The notes: generated by a model not told the origin, from the letters alone. 64,000 nt of DNA from Synechococcus sp. JA-2-3B'a(2-13) (GCF_000013225.1 NC_007776.1:1765001-1829000), one strand, 5' to 3'; positions 42,922 through 52,544 are shown, counted from the stretch's first letter. Program-made: numbers and translations.

Positions 42922-43396
42922 CGTTATTCACCCAATAGGGGATCCCCCGGCATACTTTATACGTAATTAAACTGTCACAGATGAGTTGATTGACTATATC
43001 CCTGATCTGCGTGATGCAGTTCTGCTTTTCATAGATGATGTGGTGGTTGGTAGCCACTTCATAAGTCAAGCTGGCTGGCCTGCGTAGCTCTGTGGGCTTT
43101 AGCAAGATAAAGTTTATCTCCAAGCCAAGAAGTTTTTCTAGATCCCTGCAGGTAGGAAGCAGTAAGTCATCTCTGCTTCTGCAATCGGGTATATTCTCTG
43201 CAATTACTAATAAATCGAGGTCAGAGCCGTGAACCCATGAATTATTGGCGCGGGATCCATAGACAACAATAGCCCACAGATCCGAGCCAAAGACGGATTG
43301 AATTTTCTCTTGAATAAGCCGCGCTTGTGCTTCGGATATTCCTATGCTGCGCTTCTCTCTGCCCTGAAAGCCTGCAGACTCTTGTACGGTTGACAT
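42881..43396 (-). CDS. MNT-family nucleotidyltransferase (antitoxin candidate)
   Basis: A 171-residue minimal nucleotidyltransferase. The signature VVYGSRANNSWVHGSDLDLL holds the GS and DxD metal ligands. Paired with the downstream HEPN gene by a 41-bp overlap, it probably adenylylates and so inactivates the toxin, as in MntA-HepT. It contains one of only two GGGATCCC sites in the island (about 42939). Confidence 0.85.
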   Translation of the reverse strand: MSTVQESAGFQGREKRSIGISEAQARLIQEKIQSVFGSDLWAIVVYGSRANNSWVHGSDLDLLVIAENIPDCRSRDDLLLPTCRDLEKLLGLEINFILLKPTELRRPASLTYEVATNHHIIYEKQNCITQIRDIVNQLICDSLITYKVCRGIPYWVNNDEKEISKRLLSKG

Positions 43397-43498
43397 GGCT
43401 ACCTTGCGCTGATCAGCTTATTCTGCAAAGACGCTGCTTGCGCCTTCGGCTGCTCATTTTAAGGCTAGAGTATTGTTACAATTTTACCCCAGCCCGCC

Positions 43499-46210
43499 AT
43501 GTCCAGCACTTCTTTCCTACGCCGTTTCAGTTCCCGCCAGCAGCGGCTCAGCCATGTCTTTCTCAAAGATCGCCTGGCAAAGGCACGCACCTACAAGCGC
43601 ATTGCTGGGTACTTTCGCTCTTCTATTTTTGAATTGGTGACTGAAGAGATTACACACATCGAGCAGGTGCAGATCGTCTGTAACAGCGACTTGGATCCCT
43701 GGGATATTGCCATCGGCAAAGCTTCCCGCCAGGCCAGAGAAATGGCGCTCAAAGAAAAATGGAACGAAGAGAAAGGAGAATTGATCACCAGCCTATTACA
43801 GCGCCCCCGCTACCGTCAACTTTACGAAATCCTCAAAAGCGGCAAAGTGGAAGTGCGAGTGGTGTCAGCCGCAGATGCCCCCTTTCTCCACGGCAAAGCA
43901 GGTGTTATTGAGGCAAGAGATGGCACCAAATCTGCTTTTATCGGCAGCCTCAACGAAACGCGGCAGGGATGGCAAGAGCATTACGAAATTGTCTGGGAAG
44001 ACCAGTCGCCAGAAGGGGTTGCTTGGGTCGAAGCGGAGTTTCAGTACCTGTGGGAACGGAGTGTTCCTCTGCCAGAAGCGATTGTGGAAGAGGTGGGGCG
44101 ATTATCTCGCAAGGTAGAGGTATTTCTTCAAGACTTGCAACCTGTCGATGTTCCTGGAGCCGCATTGGTGGAAGCCCCTCTCTATCGCCGGGGTGAGGTT
44201 CTCAAACCATGGCAGCAGTCGTTTGTGGAAATGTTCCTGGAACACCGAGAGCTGTATGGTGCAGTGCGACTCATTCTGGCAGATGAAGTGGGGCTGGGTA
44301 AAACCTTGTCTTTGGCGGTTGCGGCGATGGTGGCGTGCCTTTTGGAAGATGGGCCAGCCTTAATTCTTTGTCCGGCTACCCTCTGCCAGCAGTGGCAAGT
44401 GGAACTCAAAGATAAACTGGGCATTCCCTCTGCTGTGTGGCTCTCCAACCGCAAGGTATGGCAAGATGCCAATGGGCACATCATCAAAACCAAGGGTGCT
44501 GAAGGTATTGGCCGTTGCCCCTATCAAATTGGTATTGTTTCTACGGGTCTCATCTTTCACAATGCCCCCGAAGCCCAATGCCTTTTGGAACGACGCTTTG
44601 GCACGATTGTCCTGGATGAGGCCCACCGCGCCCGCTGTACCCGTGGTGTCACGGTAAGGGATCCCAAACCCAACAATCTCTTGGACTTTATGGGCAAGGC
44701 GGCCACCCAGTCCAAGCACGTCCTTTTGGGCACAGCCACCCCCATCCAAACCCATGTTGAGGAACTGTGGGATCTGCTGGGAGTGCTCAACAGCGGTGCC
44801 GAGCATGTGTTGGGACGACGGCATCAGCAGTTGTGGCAGCAGACGCAAAGGATCCTGCCCATCTTGACAGGACAACAAGCAGTGACCGACGAGCATTTTG
44901 CCTGGAATTTGCTCCGCAATCCTCTGCCGCCATCTGTTGAGGATCCCTTGTTTGACCACATCCGCAGCGATCTGAAGCTCTTCAAAGGTCAACACTTCAC
45001 AGATAAGCCCCTGACGGAATTGGAGGACTTCACCCGCCAAGAACTGCGAGATGCCCTGGAAGAGCGCCAACAGGGGCTGACTTTTTTCCAGCGACACAAC
45101 CCAATTCTGCGCCATACCGTATTGCGAAAACGCTCTACCTTGGAAGAATTGGGCTTGCTTGAGCGGATTGCCGTCGATATTTGGCCGAGCGAGGGAGAGC
45201 AATTGCCCATGTTCTGTGGGCTGGGTTTGCTCACTTCTCCCGAATTTGATGTGGCCTATGAAGCTGCCCAAGATTTTGCTAGGGCTTTGAGACAGCGTAC
45301 CCAATCCGCTGGGTTTATGAAAAGCATCATGCAAAGCCGGATCTGCTCCAGTATTGCCAGCGGCCTATCTACGGCTCAGAAACTACTGGAAAAGCGGCGT
45401 TTTTTTGAGGAGGACGGAGAAGAAGATTGGCTGTTAGACAACCTTCCAGAGATTTTAGAGGCAGAATATGCCCATTTGGAGCGCATTGTTAGCGTCTTGA
45501 GCCAAAAGAGCACGGATCCCAAACTCGATGCCGTCCTCTATTTCCTACAGGAACGACACTGGCTGGACTTGGGATGCATCATTTTCAGCCAGTATTTTGA
45601 TACCGCCCATTGGGTGGCCAACAACCTGAGCCAACGTCTGCCTCAAGAAAGTGTGGCTCTCTATGCAGGCGCCCACAAGTCGGGTTTGTTTTTTGCCGGA
45701 GAATGGCGGAGCGCAGAGCGGGAAGATATCAAGAGAGCCGTGCGAGAGCGTACCATTCGGCTGGTGGTGGCCACCGATGCTGCTTGTGAAGGTCTGAATC
45801 TCCAAACTTTGGGCACGCTGATCAACATTGATCTCCCTTGGAATCCTTCCCGCCTAGAGCAGCGCATCGGGCGGATCAAGCGCTTTGGTCAGACCCGCGA
45901 CCGTGTGGACATGCTCAACCTGGTGTACCACGGTACCCACGACGAAAAGGTATACGAGGTGCTTTCTCAGCGGATGAAAGATCGCTACGACTTGTTCGGT
46001 TCTTTGCCCGATACTATCGAAGATGAGTGGATTGAGAATATCGAAACTCTGGAGGCCAAATTGCAGGAGTTTACAGAGCGCAAGAAACAGGCCAACGCTT
46101 TTGAGCTGCGCTACGCAAGCACAGTTGAACCCAAAGGCCCAAGATGGGAGACCTGCGAAAAGGTGTTGTCCCGTCGGGATATTGTGGAACGTCTTTCAGA
46201 AGGGTGGTAG
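43499..46210 (+). CDS. PLD-nuclease/SNF2 helicase fusion (defence module 2)
   Basis: A 903-residue protein. Residues about 1-215 are a phospholipase D-like domain with HGKAGVIE (131-138) and an IGSLNET core; only one HxK is present, so two subunits may be needed for an active site. The SNF2 ATPase follows: DEVGLGKT (262-269), DEAH (373-376), TATPIQTH, and the C-terminal ATDAACEGLNLQ and NPSRLEQRIGRIKRFGQ. In this family the PLD domain is the presumed effector and the helicase the motor. It comes last in the module, downstream of the methyltransferase, with the antiparallel HEPN-MNT pair between. Confidence 0.9.
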   Translation: MSSTSFLRRFSSRQQRLSHVFLKDRLAKARTYKRIAGYFRSSIFELVTEEITHIEQVQIVCNSDLDPWDIAIGKASRQAREMALKEKWNEEKGELITSLLQRPRYRQLYEILKSGKVEVRVVSAADAPFLHGKAGVIEARDGTKSAFIGSLNETRQGWQEHYEIVWEDQSPEGVAWVEAEFQYLWERSVPLPEAIVEEVGRLSRKVEVFLQDLQPVDVPGAALVEAPLYRRGEVLKPWQQSFVEMFLEHRELYGAVRLILADEVGLGKTLSLAVAAMVACLLEDGPALILCPATLCQQWQVELKDKLGIPSAVWLSNRKVWQDANGHIIKTKGAEGIGRCPYQIGIVSTGLIFHNAPEAQCLLERRFGTIVLDEAHRARCTRGVTVRDPKPNNLLDFMGKAATQSKHVLLGTATPIQTHVEELWDLLGVLNSGAEHVLGRRHQQLWQQTQRILPILTGQQAVTDEHFAWNLLRNPLPPSVEDPLFDHIRSDLKLFKGQHFTDKPLTELEDFTRQELRDALEERQQGLTFFQRHNPILRHTVLRKRSTLEELGLLERIAVDIWPSEGEQLPMFCGLGLLTSPEFDVAYEAAQDFARALRQRTQSAGFMKSIMQSRICSSIASGLSTAQKLLEKRRFFEEDGEEDWLLDNLPEILEAEYAHLERIVSVLSQKSTDPKLDAVLYFLQERHWLDLGCIIFSQYFDTAHWVANNLSQRLPQESVALYAGAHKSGLFFAGEWRSAEREDIKRAVRERTIRLVVATDAACEGLNLQTLGTLINIDLPWNPSRLEQRIGRIKRFGQTRDRVDMLNLVYHGTHDEKVYEVLSQRMKDRYDLFGSLPDTIEDEWIENIETLEAKLQEFTERKKQANAFELRYASTVEPKGPRWETCEKVLSRRDIVERLSEGW

Positions 46211-46304
46211 CCATATATCAGCCAATTCGATATGCTTCTGCCAATGGGCTGGAAAAAGTTGCCTCTGACCACGAGTTAATACGGGCGGAAGTGCCTTGAC
46301 CATG

Positions 46305-46919
46305 CTAGGCTCCAGCCCGAAAAATCTGCTCAGCCGTGAGGTTTAATTCAGGGAAAACTTTAGAGCGAATCCGGTCATTGCCCCGAAATAATTGCGCCTG
46401 ATATTCCTCATTGACCAGTTGGAAAACCGAGATTGTGGGAACCTTCGGCTCGCCAATGTACCGACGACCCCCCAACGCTTGGTAGTCAACGATCCAGTAT
46501 TCGGCAATACCTAACGTCTCGTAGTCACTCAGCTTATGCCAGTAGTCATCTCGCCAGTTGTTGCTGGTAATTTCAATGACAAGAGGAATAGAGGTTCCGT
46601 GGATGAGCGTCGAGGATTTCTGCCACAGGGGTTCTCTGGCCAAGGCGGTACGGTCAATCACCACCCCATCAGGAGCGTAGGCAGTATCGCCTTCCGGCGC
46701 CTTGATCAAGGTGTCCCGACCTAGAAAATAGTTGAGGTTGCACCTGCGGATTTCTAATGCCAATTCGATGGCAAGAAAACCACTGATTTCATCATGTTTC
46801 CCTGTGGGTTGCATCTCAACCGCAACTCCGTTGTGTAGTTCGTATCGTCTGTTAGGTTTCCACTCCAGAAACTCAGCAAAAGTCATTAGCTTAGAAGACA
46901 CAGCATAGGTAGCAGTCAT
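46305..46919 (-). CDS. Uma2-family (DUF820) nuclease-like protein
   Basis: A 204-residue DUF820 protein. The acidic core is visible as YAPDGVVIDR, IPLVIEITSNNWRDDYWHKL and YETLGIAEYWIVDYQ. A GGGAGGAAAA ribosome site before ATG 46919 (MTATYAVSSKLMTFAEFLE) decides the start against a longer frame. It lies at the far edge of the island, tail-to-tail with the PLD-helicase. Confidence 0.9.
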   Translation of the reverse strand: MTATYAVSSKLMTFAEFLEWKPNRRYELHNGVAVEMQPTGKHDEISGFLAIELALEIRRCNLNYFLGRDTLIKAPEGDTAYAPDGVVIDRTALAREPLWQKSSTLIHGTSIPLVIEITSNNWRDDYWHKLSDYETLGIAEYWIVDYQALGGRRYIGEPKVPTISVFQLVNEEYQAQLFRGNDRIRSKVFPELNLTAEQIFRAGA

Positions 46920-47113
46920 AGTTTTTCCTCCCTTGAATGAGTTAAAACGCCCTAGATACTTCTGCAAACATTGTCGCCCATCTCATCCTTTAATAGTCTT
47001 TTATGGCATAGCCGTATAACCCTAGCCAGAGCCGGATGTAGATATCTAGCAGAATCACTTCAGGCATTCCCAACTTGCCTCATCTACGTTTCAAGTGGGG
47101 GAGTAGGTTCTTG

Positions 47114-47728
47114 TCAGGAGCGTGTTGCATTTGAATCTTGCTCTAATTCAATATCACCGTAAATGTCTGCCAGGGAAAAAGTGATGTTGACAGATGGCAG
47201 CGTAACAACATCATCCAGGGCATGGTAGTCCCTGAAGATCCACTCGACATTTCCCTGGCGGCGGTAGTGTTCTACACTGATTCGAGCTTGGTCAATTAGC
47301 AGATACTCCTGTAAAGTTGGGAGAGAGCGATAGGCAGCAAACTTCGCTCCTCTATCGTAGCTTTCGGTGGCAGGCGAGAGCACTTCCACAATTAAGATAG
47401 GGTTAGTGACAGTATCCTTGCTCCCTTCTTTAAGCTGAACTGGGTTTTGGATCACCATACCATCGGGATAGACATATTGTTCGAAGGCAGGTATGTAAAG
47501 TCTGAGATCACTAGAAAAAACGGAAAAACCCTTGCCTCTTAGCTTAAGCCAAAGTAGGGCATTGACACTGGTAATCAGTTGGCTATGAATGGGTGTGCCG
47601 CCAGTTATCTCAATAATTTCCCCATTGCGAAATTCACGGCGGATCCCGCCTGTGGCCTCTGATTCAGCTTCCAGGGCAAAGTATTCCTCTGAAGTGTGGG
47701 TTTTACGGGGGGCGAGGGCAGTGGTCAT
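47114..47728 (-). CDS. Uma2-family (DUF820) nuclease-like protein
   Basis: A 204-residue DUF820 protein. The typical start SEEYFALEAESEATGGIRRE is followed by GEIIEITGG, YPDGMVIQNP, PILIVEVLSPATESYDRGAK and YLLIDQARISV, so the PD-(D/E)xK-like residues are intact. It is only distantly similar to the neighbouring Uma2 gene, so this is not a recent duplication. It is probably the last gene of the island. Confidence 0.9.
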   Translation of the reverse strand: MTTALAPRKTHTSEEYFALEAESEATGGIRREFRNGEIIEITGGTPIHSQLITSVNALLWLKLRGKGFSVFSSDLRLYIPAFEQYVYPDGMVIQNPVQLKEGSKDTVTNPILIVEVLSPATESYDRGAKFAAYRSLPTLQEYLLIDQARISVEHYRRQGNVEWIFRDYHALDDVVTLPSVNITFSLADIYGDIELEQDSNATRS

Positions 47729-48090
47729 GGCATCTCCTCAGGCAGCGGCAGAATGGCTCAAACGGTCAGTCGGGTGTCGAGAAGCTCGACGCGGTGGCCT
47801 TCGGGTTCTCTCGGTCGCAAGTGCAGCCAACCTCTCTGCGTCCTTCGTCGGCCTCTCTACACTGAGAAGCATCCTGCGATTCTAGGGTAAAGACCGGTGG
47901 TGGGGAGCTGACGCTTTTGTTATCCTGTCGCATAAGCTCCCCCTCTGGGATCCCAGGGGAAAGTGGGCCAACCTTGCCTGACACTGAACGCCAGCACAGC
48001 CCGCATAATGTTCCCGCACAATGTCCTGCACAATGTTGTGTCAGCAAGACTTGGTTCTCGATGGCAGGTTTGCAGAGAGGACGTGACCTG
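47729..48090. other. Intergenic stretch at the island's right edge
   Basis: No convincing gene. GGGATCCC reappears at 47948. Near 48000-48040 three imperfect 12-13 bp units based on CCGCACAATGT follow one another. A GC-rich stretch at 47750-47830 looks faintly structured but does not fold into a tRNA. Confidence 0.5.
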
Positions 48091-48852
48091 ATGTTTACTT
48101 GGCTCTGGACGAAACAATTCTCTCGCTTGAATCAAAGGCTACAGAGCCTGGAGGTAGCCCGCGAGGAAAACCTTCTGTCTCCCGATCTGAGCGCCCAAAC
48201 TCTGCAGGTGGCCCCCGACTTTTGGGAACGGCAGCACCAAGCCTTTGTCTATGTGGACAAGCAAATGCAAAGGCTCAGCCGTCGCAGCAAGATTTGGGGA
48301 GGAATGGCGCTGTTGGCCATTCTGGCCGATGCGGCTTTGATAGTGGCAGGTCTGACGGCGTTTCAGTCTTGGCAGCAGGTGCAGGCGGATCGCCAATTAA
48401 CTCGCATTGCCCAGCAGACTGCGGCTGCCGATCCTGTGCAGCGAGCTTTTGAGGATCTGGTGGCCCAATTGCCCCAGATGAGCGGGGCAGAGCGATATCG
48501 TGCCCTAGAGGCGTTGCAGGCTCTCTCGGCTATCTCGATGGCGCACGGCGGCTATTCCTACGACGGTTCTGCGGGTATTTCTGTGTACAGCTCTGCTCTC
48601 CCAGCAACCCCTCTTGAGGCTCAACTGCAAACCATTTACCGGTTGGGGCAAATGCGGGTGGTGGAGGCGGTGCCGGCTTTGCTGACCAAGCTTGCGGACG
48701 ATGAACCGGTGGTGCGGGAGGCGGCAGCCCGTGCCCTCGGCCAAATTGGGGATCCGCGCGCCTTGGGTCCCTTGCACGATCTTCTGGCCTATGAGCCCAA
48801 TGAGTTGGTTCAAGATGCCGCTATTGCTTCGATTGCCCAACTGCTGCGCTGA
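48091..48852 (+). CDS. Membrane-anchored HEAT-repeat protein
   Basis: A 253-residue protein. A single hydrophobic segment (GGMALLAILADAALIVAGL, about residues 71-90) follows a polar N-terminus. The C-terminal 80 residues hold PBS-lyase-type HEAT repeats (AVPALLTKLADDEPVVREAA; GDPRALGPLHDLLAYEPNEL). ATG 48091 has GAGAGGA upstream; an ATG ten codons earlier is possible. Role unknown; HEAT repeats usually mediate protein contacts. Confidence 0.78.
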   Translation: MFTWLWTKQFSRLNQRLQSLEVAREENLLSPDLSAQTLQVAPDFWERQHQAFVYVDKQMQRLSRRSKIWGGMALLAILADAALIVAGLTAFQSWQQVQADRQLTRIAQQTAAADPVQRAFEDLVAQLPQMSGAERYRALEALQALSAISMAHGGYSYDGSAGISVYSSALPATPLEAQLQTIYRLGQMRVVEAVPALLTKLADDEPVVREAAARALGQIGDPRALGPLHDLLAYEPNELVQDAAIASIAQLLR

Positions 48853-48864
48853 AGAGAGGGTTAG

Positions 48865-49779
48865 ATGGGGGTGGGAGTTGAGGCACTGGGGATGAGTATC
48901 GGCAAAATGAGCAGGCTGGGCAAACTGCTGGGGGTGATTTGTTGGGTGTGGGGATCCGCTCTGCCCGTTTGGGCGCAGGATCCCTTCCGCAGCGGGGACA
49001 ATGCCCGCCCCATCAGGCCGGAGGTGGCGGCAGCTTTTGAAGAGTTCTTCTGTGCAGGCCGCTACAGCCAGAGCCGGGAAAAACTGGAAATGGCCAAGAA
49101 GGCCTCCCCCGAAGAGCCGATGGTCTATGCCCTGTTGGCGGCGCTGGCTTATCAGGAGGGAGACCTGGAAGCATTTGCCCAGTTGGCCACTCAAACCCGA
49201 CAGGTGGCCGCCGAGTTGAAAAAGACGGATCCCTTGCGTGGCAACCTTTATGAGGGCGTGGGCTACGGGCTAGAGGCAGCCAACATTGTGGTGCGAGATG
49301 GGGTGGTCATCGGTTTGCCCAAGGCTCTGCCCACCCTCAATCAATTGTTTGCCTCCATCCGGGCCGCCCAAGCAGTGGACAGCAGCGATCCGGAGCTCAA
49401 TCTGCTCAACGGCTACATGGATTTGCTGCTGACCTACCGGGAGAAGGCTCTGAATCAGTTTCGGATGGCAGCGCCTGACTATCTGTCCTACCGCGGCCAA
49501 GCTCTGGCCTACCGGGATATGCAGCGCTTTGACGAGGCATTGGAGGCGGTAGATCGGGCCATTGCTGCTTCCTGCAACAACCCGGAGCTCTATTACCTCA
49601 AGGCGCAAATTTTGGTTTCCAAAGGGCAAGACCGAGAGGCCGTCCCCCTTTTCGATCAAGCCCTGCAAGCTTCCGCCCAACTGCCCCAACCTTTGGTGGA
49701 GCAAATCCAGATGGAGCGGGATCGCGCCGCCCAGCGCAGTGGGTTGACCGGCCAGTTGCCGGCTGCACCTAACCCCTGA
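48865..49779 (+). CDS. Secreted TPR protein
   Basis: A 304-residue protein in the same direction as the HEAT-repeat gene, 12 bp after it, so likely co-transcribed. A signal-peptide-like segment (KLLGVICWVWGSALPVWA) precedes the mature start QDPF. TPR-type helices follow, clearest at YRGQALAYRDMQRFDEALEA and YYLKAQILVSKGQDREAVPL. Starts at 48865, 48892 and 48907 are possible; the last fits a signal peptide best. Confidence 0.75.
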   Translation: MGVGVEALGMSIGKMSRLGKLLGVICWVWGSALPVWAQDPFRSGDNARPIRPEVAAAFEEFFCAGRYSQSREKLEMAKKASPEEPMVYALLAALAYQEGDLEAFAQLATQTRQVAAELKKTDPLRGNLYEGVGYGLEAANIVVRDGVVIGLPKALPTLNQLFASIRAAQAVDSSDPELNLLNGYMDLLLTYREKALNQFRMAAPDYLSYRGQALAYRDMQRFDEALEAVDRAIAASCNNPELYYLKAQILVSKGQDREAVPLFDQALQASAQLPQPLVEQIQMERDRAAQRSGLTGQLPAAPNP

Positions 49780-49788
49780 AGGGATCCC

Positions 49789-50340
49789 ATGAGCCTGCGC
49801 ATCAGCGGCAAACGAGCGCTGCAAACTCCCGCTGGCTTGGGCACTCGACCCACCCCTGGCCGGGTGAGGCAGGCCTTGTTCAACATCTTGCAAGGGCAGG
49901 TGGAAGGCTGTCGCTGGCTGGATCTGTGCTGTGGGGCCGGTACGGTGGGAGCAGAAGCTCTGTGTCAGGGGGCCGCTTTTGTGGCCGGGATCGAGATTGC
50001 CGCCCCTGCCTGCCGCATCATCCGAGCCAACTGGGCCAAGGTGGCGCAGCTGGGGCAATCTTTCCAGGTCATTCAGGGAGATGCCCGCAAGCTGCTCAGC
50101 CGCGGCCTGAACTTGGAGCCATTTGATTACGTGTACTTTGCTCCTCCCTACGAGGCCGGTCTGTACGCCCCGCTCCTGCCCCTGATCCCGCCCTTGCTCA
50201 AGCCAGGCGGAACCTTGATCGTCGAGCATCGCAGCGGCCAGAAGCTACCAGACCAGGTGGGATCCCTGCTGCGCTTTGACCAACGAACCTATGGGCAAAC
50301 GGCGCTGGCTTTCTATCGCAATCTGGAAGAGCAGCTCTAG
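49789..50340 (+). CDS. rsmD: 16S rRNA (guanine966-N2)-methyltransferase
   Basis: A 183-residue RsmD-family enzyme. The opening LRISGKRALQTPAG and TRPTPGRVRQALFNIL is characteristic. SAM motif I is LDLCCGAGTVGAEAL. The catalytic motif is FAPPY, where most members have DPPY or NPPY, so the first residue is changed to Ala. It starts nine bases after the TPR gene and its stop overlaps the convergent gene by four bases. Confidence 0.88.
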   Translation: MSLRISGKRALQTPAGLGTRPTPGRVRQALFNILQGQVEGCRWLDLCCGAGTVGAEALCQGAAFVAGIEIAAPACRIIRANWAKVAQLGQSFQVIQGDARKLLSRGLNLEPFDYVYFAPPYEAGLYAPLLPLIPPLLKPGGTLIVEHRSGQKLPDQVGSLLRFDQRTYGQTALAFYRNLEEQL

Positions 50341-50957
50341 CTGGGGAAGGGAGTGCTGACGAAGCCGATTTCCAAGAGCTGCTGGTAGGCTTGGGTGCCC
50401 AGCTCGCGGGTTGGGCTCTGGCTGTTGATGACCTGGATCAGCCAGCCCACGGCCTCTTCCGGTCGCCCGGCGGCGCGGTAGACCACGGCCAAATCGTAGG
50501 CAGCTTGATCCCGGGCTTGGGCGGCAACACGGGCCAGCTCCCGCTGTTCTTCGGAGATGCGGTTTTGGATCCCGGCGAAGGCGCGGGAGAGATCTTGGTG
50601 GTAGTTGGAGCGCTGGTTGTAGGCGTTGAACACCTGCTGCAGCAGCTCGACAGCCTGGTCGTAGTTTTGCGCTTGGATGGCGGCATTGGCTTCGGCAGCC
50701 AGTTGTTCGGCTCGCAACGCGCTGAGGGCGCTGCTGGGCTGCTCTAGGGCGCGAAACTGCTGCGGATTGGGAATAAGCTGCTGTCCGGCAGGGAGCTGCT
50801 GAGCGGTGGCCCAGAAGGTGGAGCCCACGCCCAAGATGAGGCCGAGTAATACGCCGAAAACCAACCGCGCCCAAGAACGGCGCAGAAGGCTGAGCCCCTG
50901 GGCGATGGCGTCCTGGCGACAGCCTTGGGAAGCAACAGTAGGACGTCGTCCAATCAT
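50337..50957 (-). CDS. Hypothetical membrane-anchored protein, TPR-like
   Basis: A 206-residue protein. An N-terminal membrane segment (LVFGVLLGLILGVGSTFWAT, about residues 31-50) is followed by a long soluble helical part with an Ala/Gln-rich TPR-like pattern (AQNYDQAVELLQQVFNAYNQ; AAYDLAVVYRAAGRPEEAVG). ATG 50957 (MIGRRPTVASQG) is chosen because the longer frame has no ribosome site. Function unknown; it lies just downstream of glgA in the same direction. Confidence 0.78.
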   Translation of the reverse strand: MIGRRPTVASQGCRQDAIAQGLSLLRRSWARLVFGVLLGLILGVGSTFWATAQQLPAGQQLIPNPQQFRALEQPSSALSALRAEQLAAEANAAIQAQNYDQAVELLQQVFNAYNQRSNYHQDLSRAFAGIQNRISEEQRELARVAAQARDQAAYDLAVVYRAAGRPEEAVGWLIQVINSQSPTRELGTQAYQQLLEIGFVSTPFPS

Positions 50958-51002
50958 GTGCGGGTAACCCCCAAAACCTTTTTTGACCCGTTCCACTCTA
51001 CC

Positions 51003-52544
51003 CTACTCCTCGGGTCTTTGCTGCAGCTCAGGGATCCCTTTGGAGCGAGGCTGGGAGGAGATGGGCTTCTTGAGCTTGGGCGGAGAGGAGCTGGGCGAGT
51101 TGGGTGGCTCTGGAGGCTTTTCCGGCAGCAGCGGTAGGTTGAGAATCAGCTCATACATGCGCAGGTATTCCAGCGCTGAGCGGTGCCAACTGAAATCGCT
51201 GGCCATGCCCCGCTTCTGCAGCGCTTGCCAAGTTTCTTTGTGCTGGAAGGCTTCCCAAGCCCGCGCCAGACAGGTGTAGAAGTCCAGGGCTTCGTAGCGG
51301 TCAAAGCAGTAGCCGGTGCCGATCCCCTTGCTGGGGATGTGGTGGCTGACGGTATCCACCAGCCCCCCCGTGCGGCGGACAATGGGCACACACCCATAGC
51401 GCATGGCGATCATCTGGCTGATGCCACAAGGTTCAAAGCGGCTGGGCATCAAAAACGCATCTGCCCCCCCGTAGATCAACTGGGCCAGCTTGGGTTGGTA
51501 GCCTTTTTGGTAGGCCATTTTGCCCGGGTGCCGCTCGGCCATCTCCCGGATCCGCCCTTCGTAGTAGGCTTCGCCGCTGCCTCCCAGCAAAACGAATTGC
51601 GCGTCGCTGTAGTCCAGGAAGCGATCCAGGGCTTGGATGAGCAAGTCGATCCCTTTTTGCTCCACCAAACGGGCCACCATGCCCATCAGAAAGGTATCTG
51701 GGTTGACGGTCAAGCCCAACTTGGCCTGTAGCGTGGCTTTGTTGGCCGCCCGCCCGCTGAGATCATCGATGCTGAAATTGGCCTCTAGGTCTGGGTCGGT
51801 GCGGGGATCAAACCTATCGATGTCGATCCCATTCAAAATTCCTCGCAACCGTTCCCCTTTCCAGGCCAACAAGTCCTGCAGTCCTTCCCCATGCAGAGGG
51901 GTGCGAATTTCCATCGCATAGGTGGGCGAGACGGTGTTCACTTGGTCGGCGTAGAGGATCCCGGCAGCCATGGTGTTGTGGGCAGAAAAATACCAGGGCA
52001 GCCAGGTCATGCGCTCCAGTTGCCAGCGCCAGGGCCCTTGGTAGGCCAGGTTGTGGATGGTGAACACCGTGCCAATATCGGGAGCTTGGTGCATCCAGGC
52101 CGGGATCATGCCGGTGTGCCAATCGTGGCAGTGGATGATGTTGGGTTTCCAGGGGTAGTAAGTCCAGGCAAATTCGGCTACGGCGTTGGCAAAAAAGGTG
52201 AAGCGCCAGAACTCGTCCTCGCCGTAGTAGATGCGGTGGGGAGCAAAGCAGTAGTGGCTGACCAAGTAGAGGGGCACATCGGTGCCGGGCAAAACGCTTT
52301 CGTAAATATCGGCCACCTGACCCATAACCTGTTTAGACCAGATGGGATCTTTCGAGCGGGGGTATTGCCCCGGTTCCTGGCCGAACTTGTCCCAGAGAAA
52401 GCCATACAGAGGCATGATGATGCGGACATCCTGACCCAGCTTGCGCAAAACGACAGGCAGGGATCCCACCACATCCGCCATGCCCCCCACCTTGGCCAAA
52501 GGTGCTGCCTCTGCCGCTGCGAACAAAATCTTGGCTTGAACCAC
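51003..52544 (-). CDS. glgA: Glycogen synthase
   Basis: A 513-residue GT5 enzyme that adds glucose from ADP-glucose to growing glycogen in the cytosol. The N-terminal substrate motif is [18 protein letters not shown]; the C-terminal [18 protein letters not shown] and [10 protein letters not shown] blocks are intact. The last 40 residues are a Pro/Ser/Lys-rich extension. It starts at a GTG with GGGAGG eight bases upstream. It is divergent from psbD. Confidence 0.95.
   Translation of the reverse strand: MVQAKILFAAAEAAPLAKVGGMADVVGSLPVVLRKLGQDVRIIMPLYGFLWDKFGQEPGQYPRSKDPIWSKQVMGQVADIYESVLPGTDVPLYLVSHYCFAPHRIYYGEDEFWRFTFFANAVAEFAWTYYPWKPNIIHCHDWHTGMIPAWMHQAPDIGTVFTIHNLAYQGPWRWQLERMTWLPWYFSAHNTMAAGILYADQVNTVSPTYAMEIRTPLHGEGLQDLLAWKGERLRGILNGIDIDRFDPRTDPDLEANFSIDDLSGRAANKATLQAKLGLTVNPDTFLMGMVARLVEQKGIDLLIQALDRFLDYSDAQFVLLGGSGEAYYEGRIREMAERHPGKMAYQKGYQPKLAQLIYGGADAFLMPSRFEPCGISQMIAMRYGCVPIVRRTGGLVDTVSHHIPSKGIGTGYCFDRYEALDFYTCLARAWEAFQHKETWQALQKRGMASDFSWHRSALEYLRMYELILNLPLLPEKPPEPPNSPSSSPPKLKKPISSQPRSKGIPELQQRPEE

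Noticed and set aside
44360-45334. Long minus-strand frame (324 codons) opposite the PLD-helicase
   Set aside because: Shadow of a well-supported helicase gene; no ribosome site or known domain.
47750-47835. A tRNA-like GC-rich stretch near the right island edge
   Set aside because: The T-arm reads GGGTTCTCTC without a GTTCRANNC loop and no acceptor stem closes.
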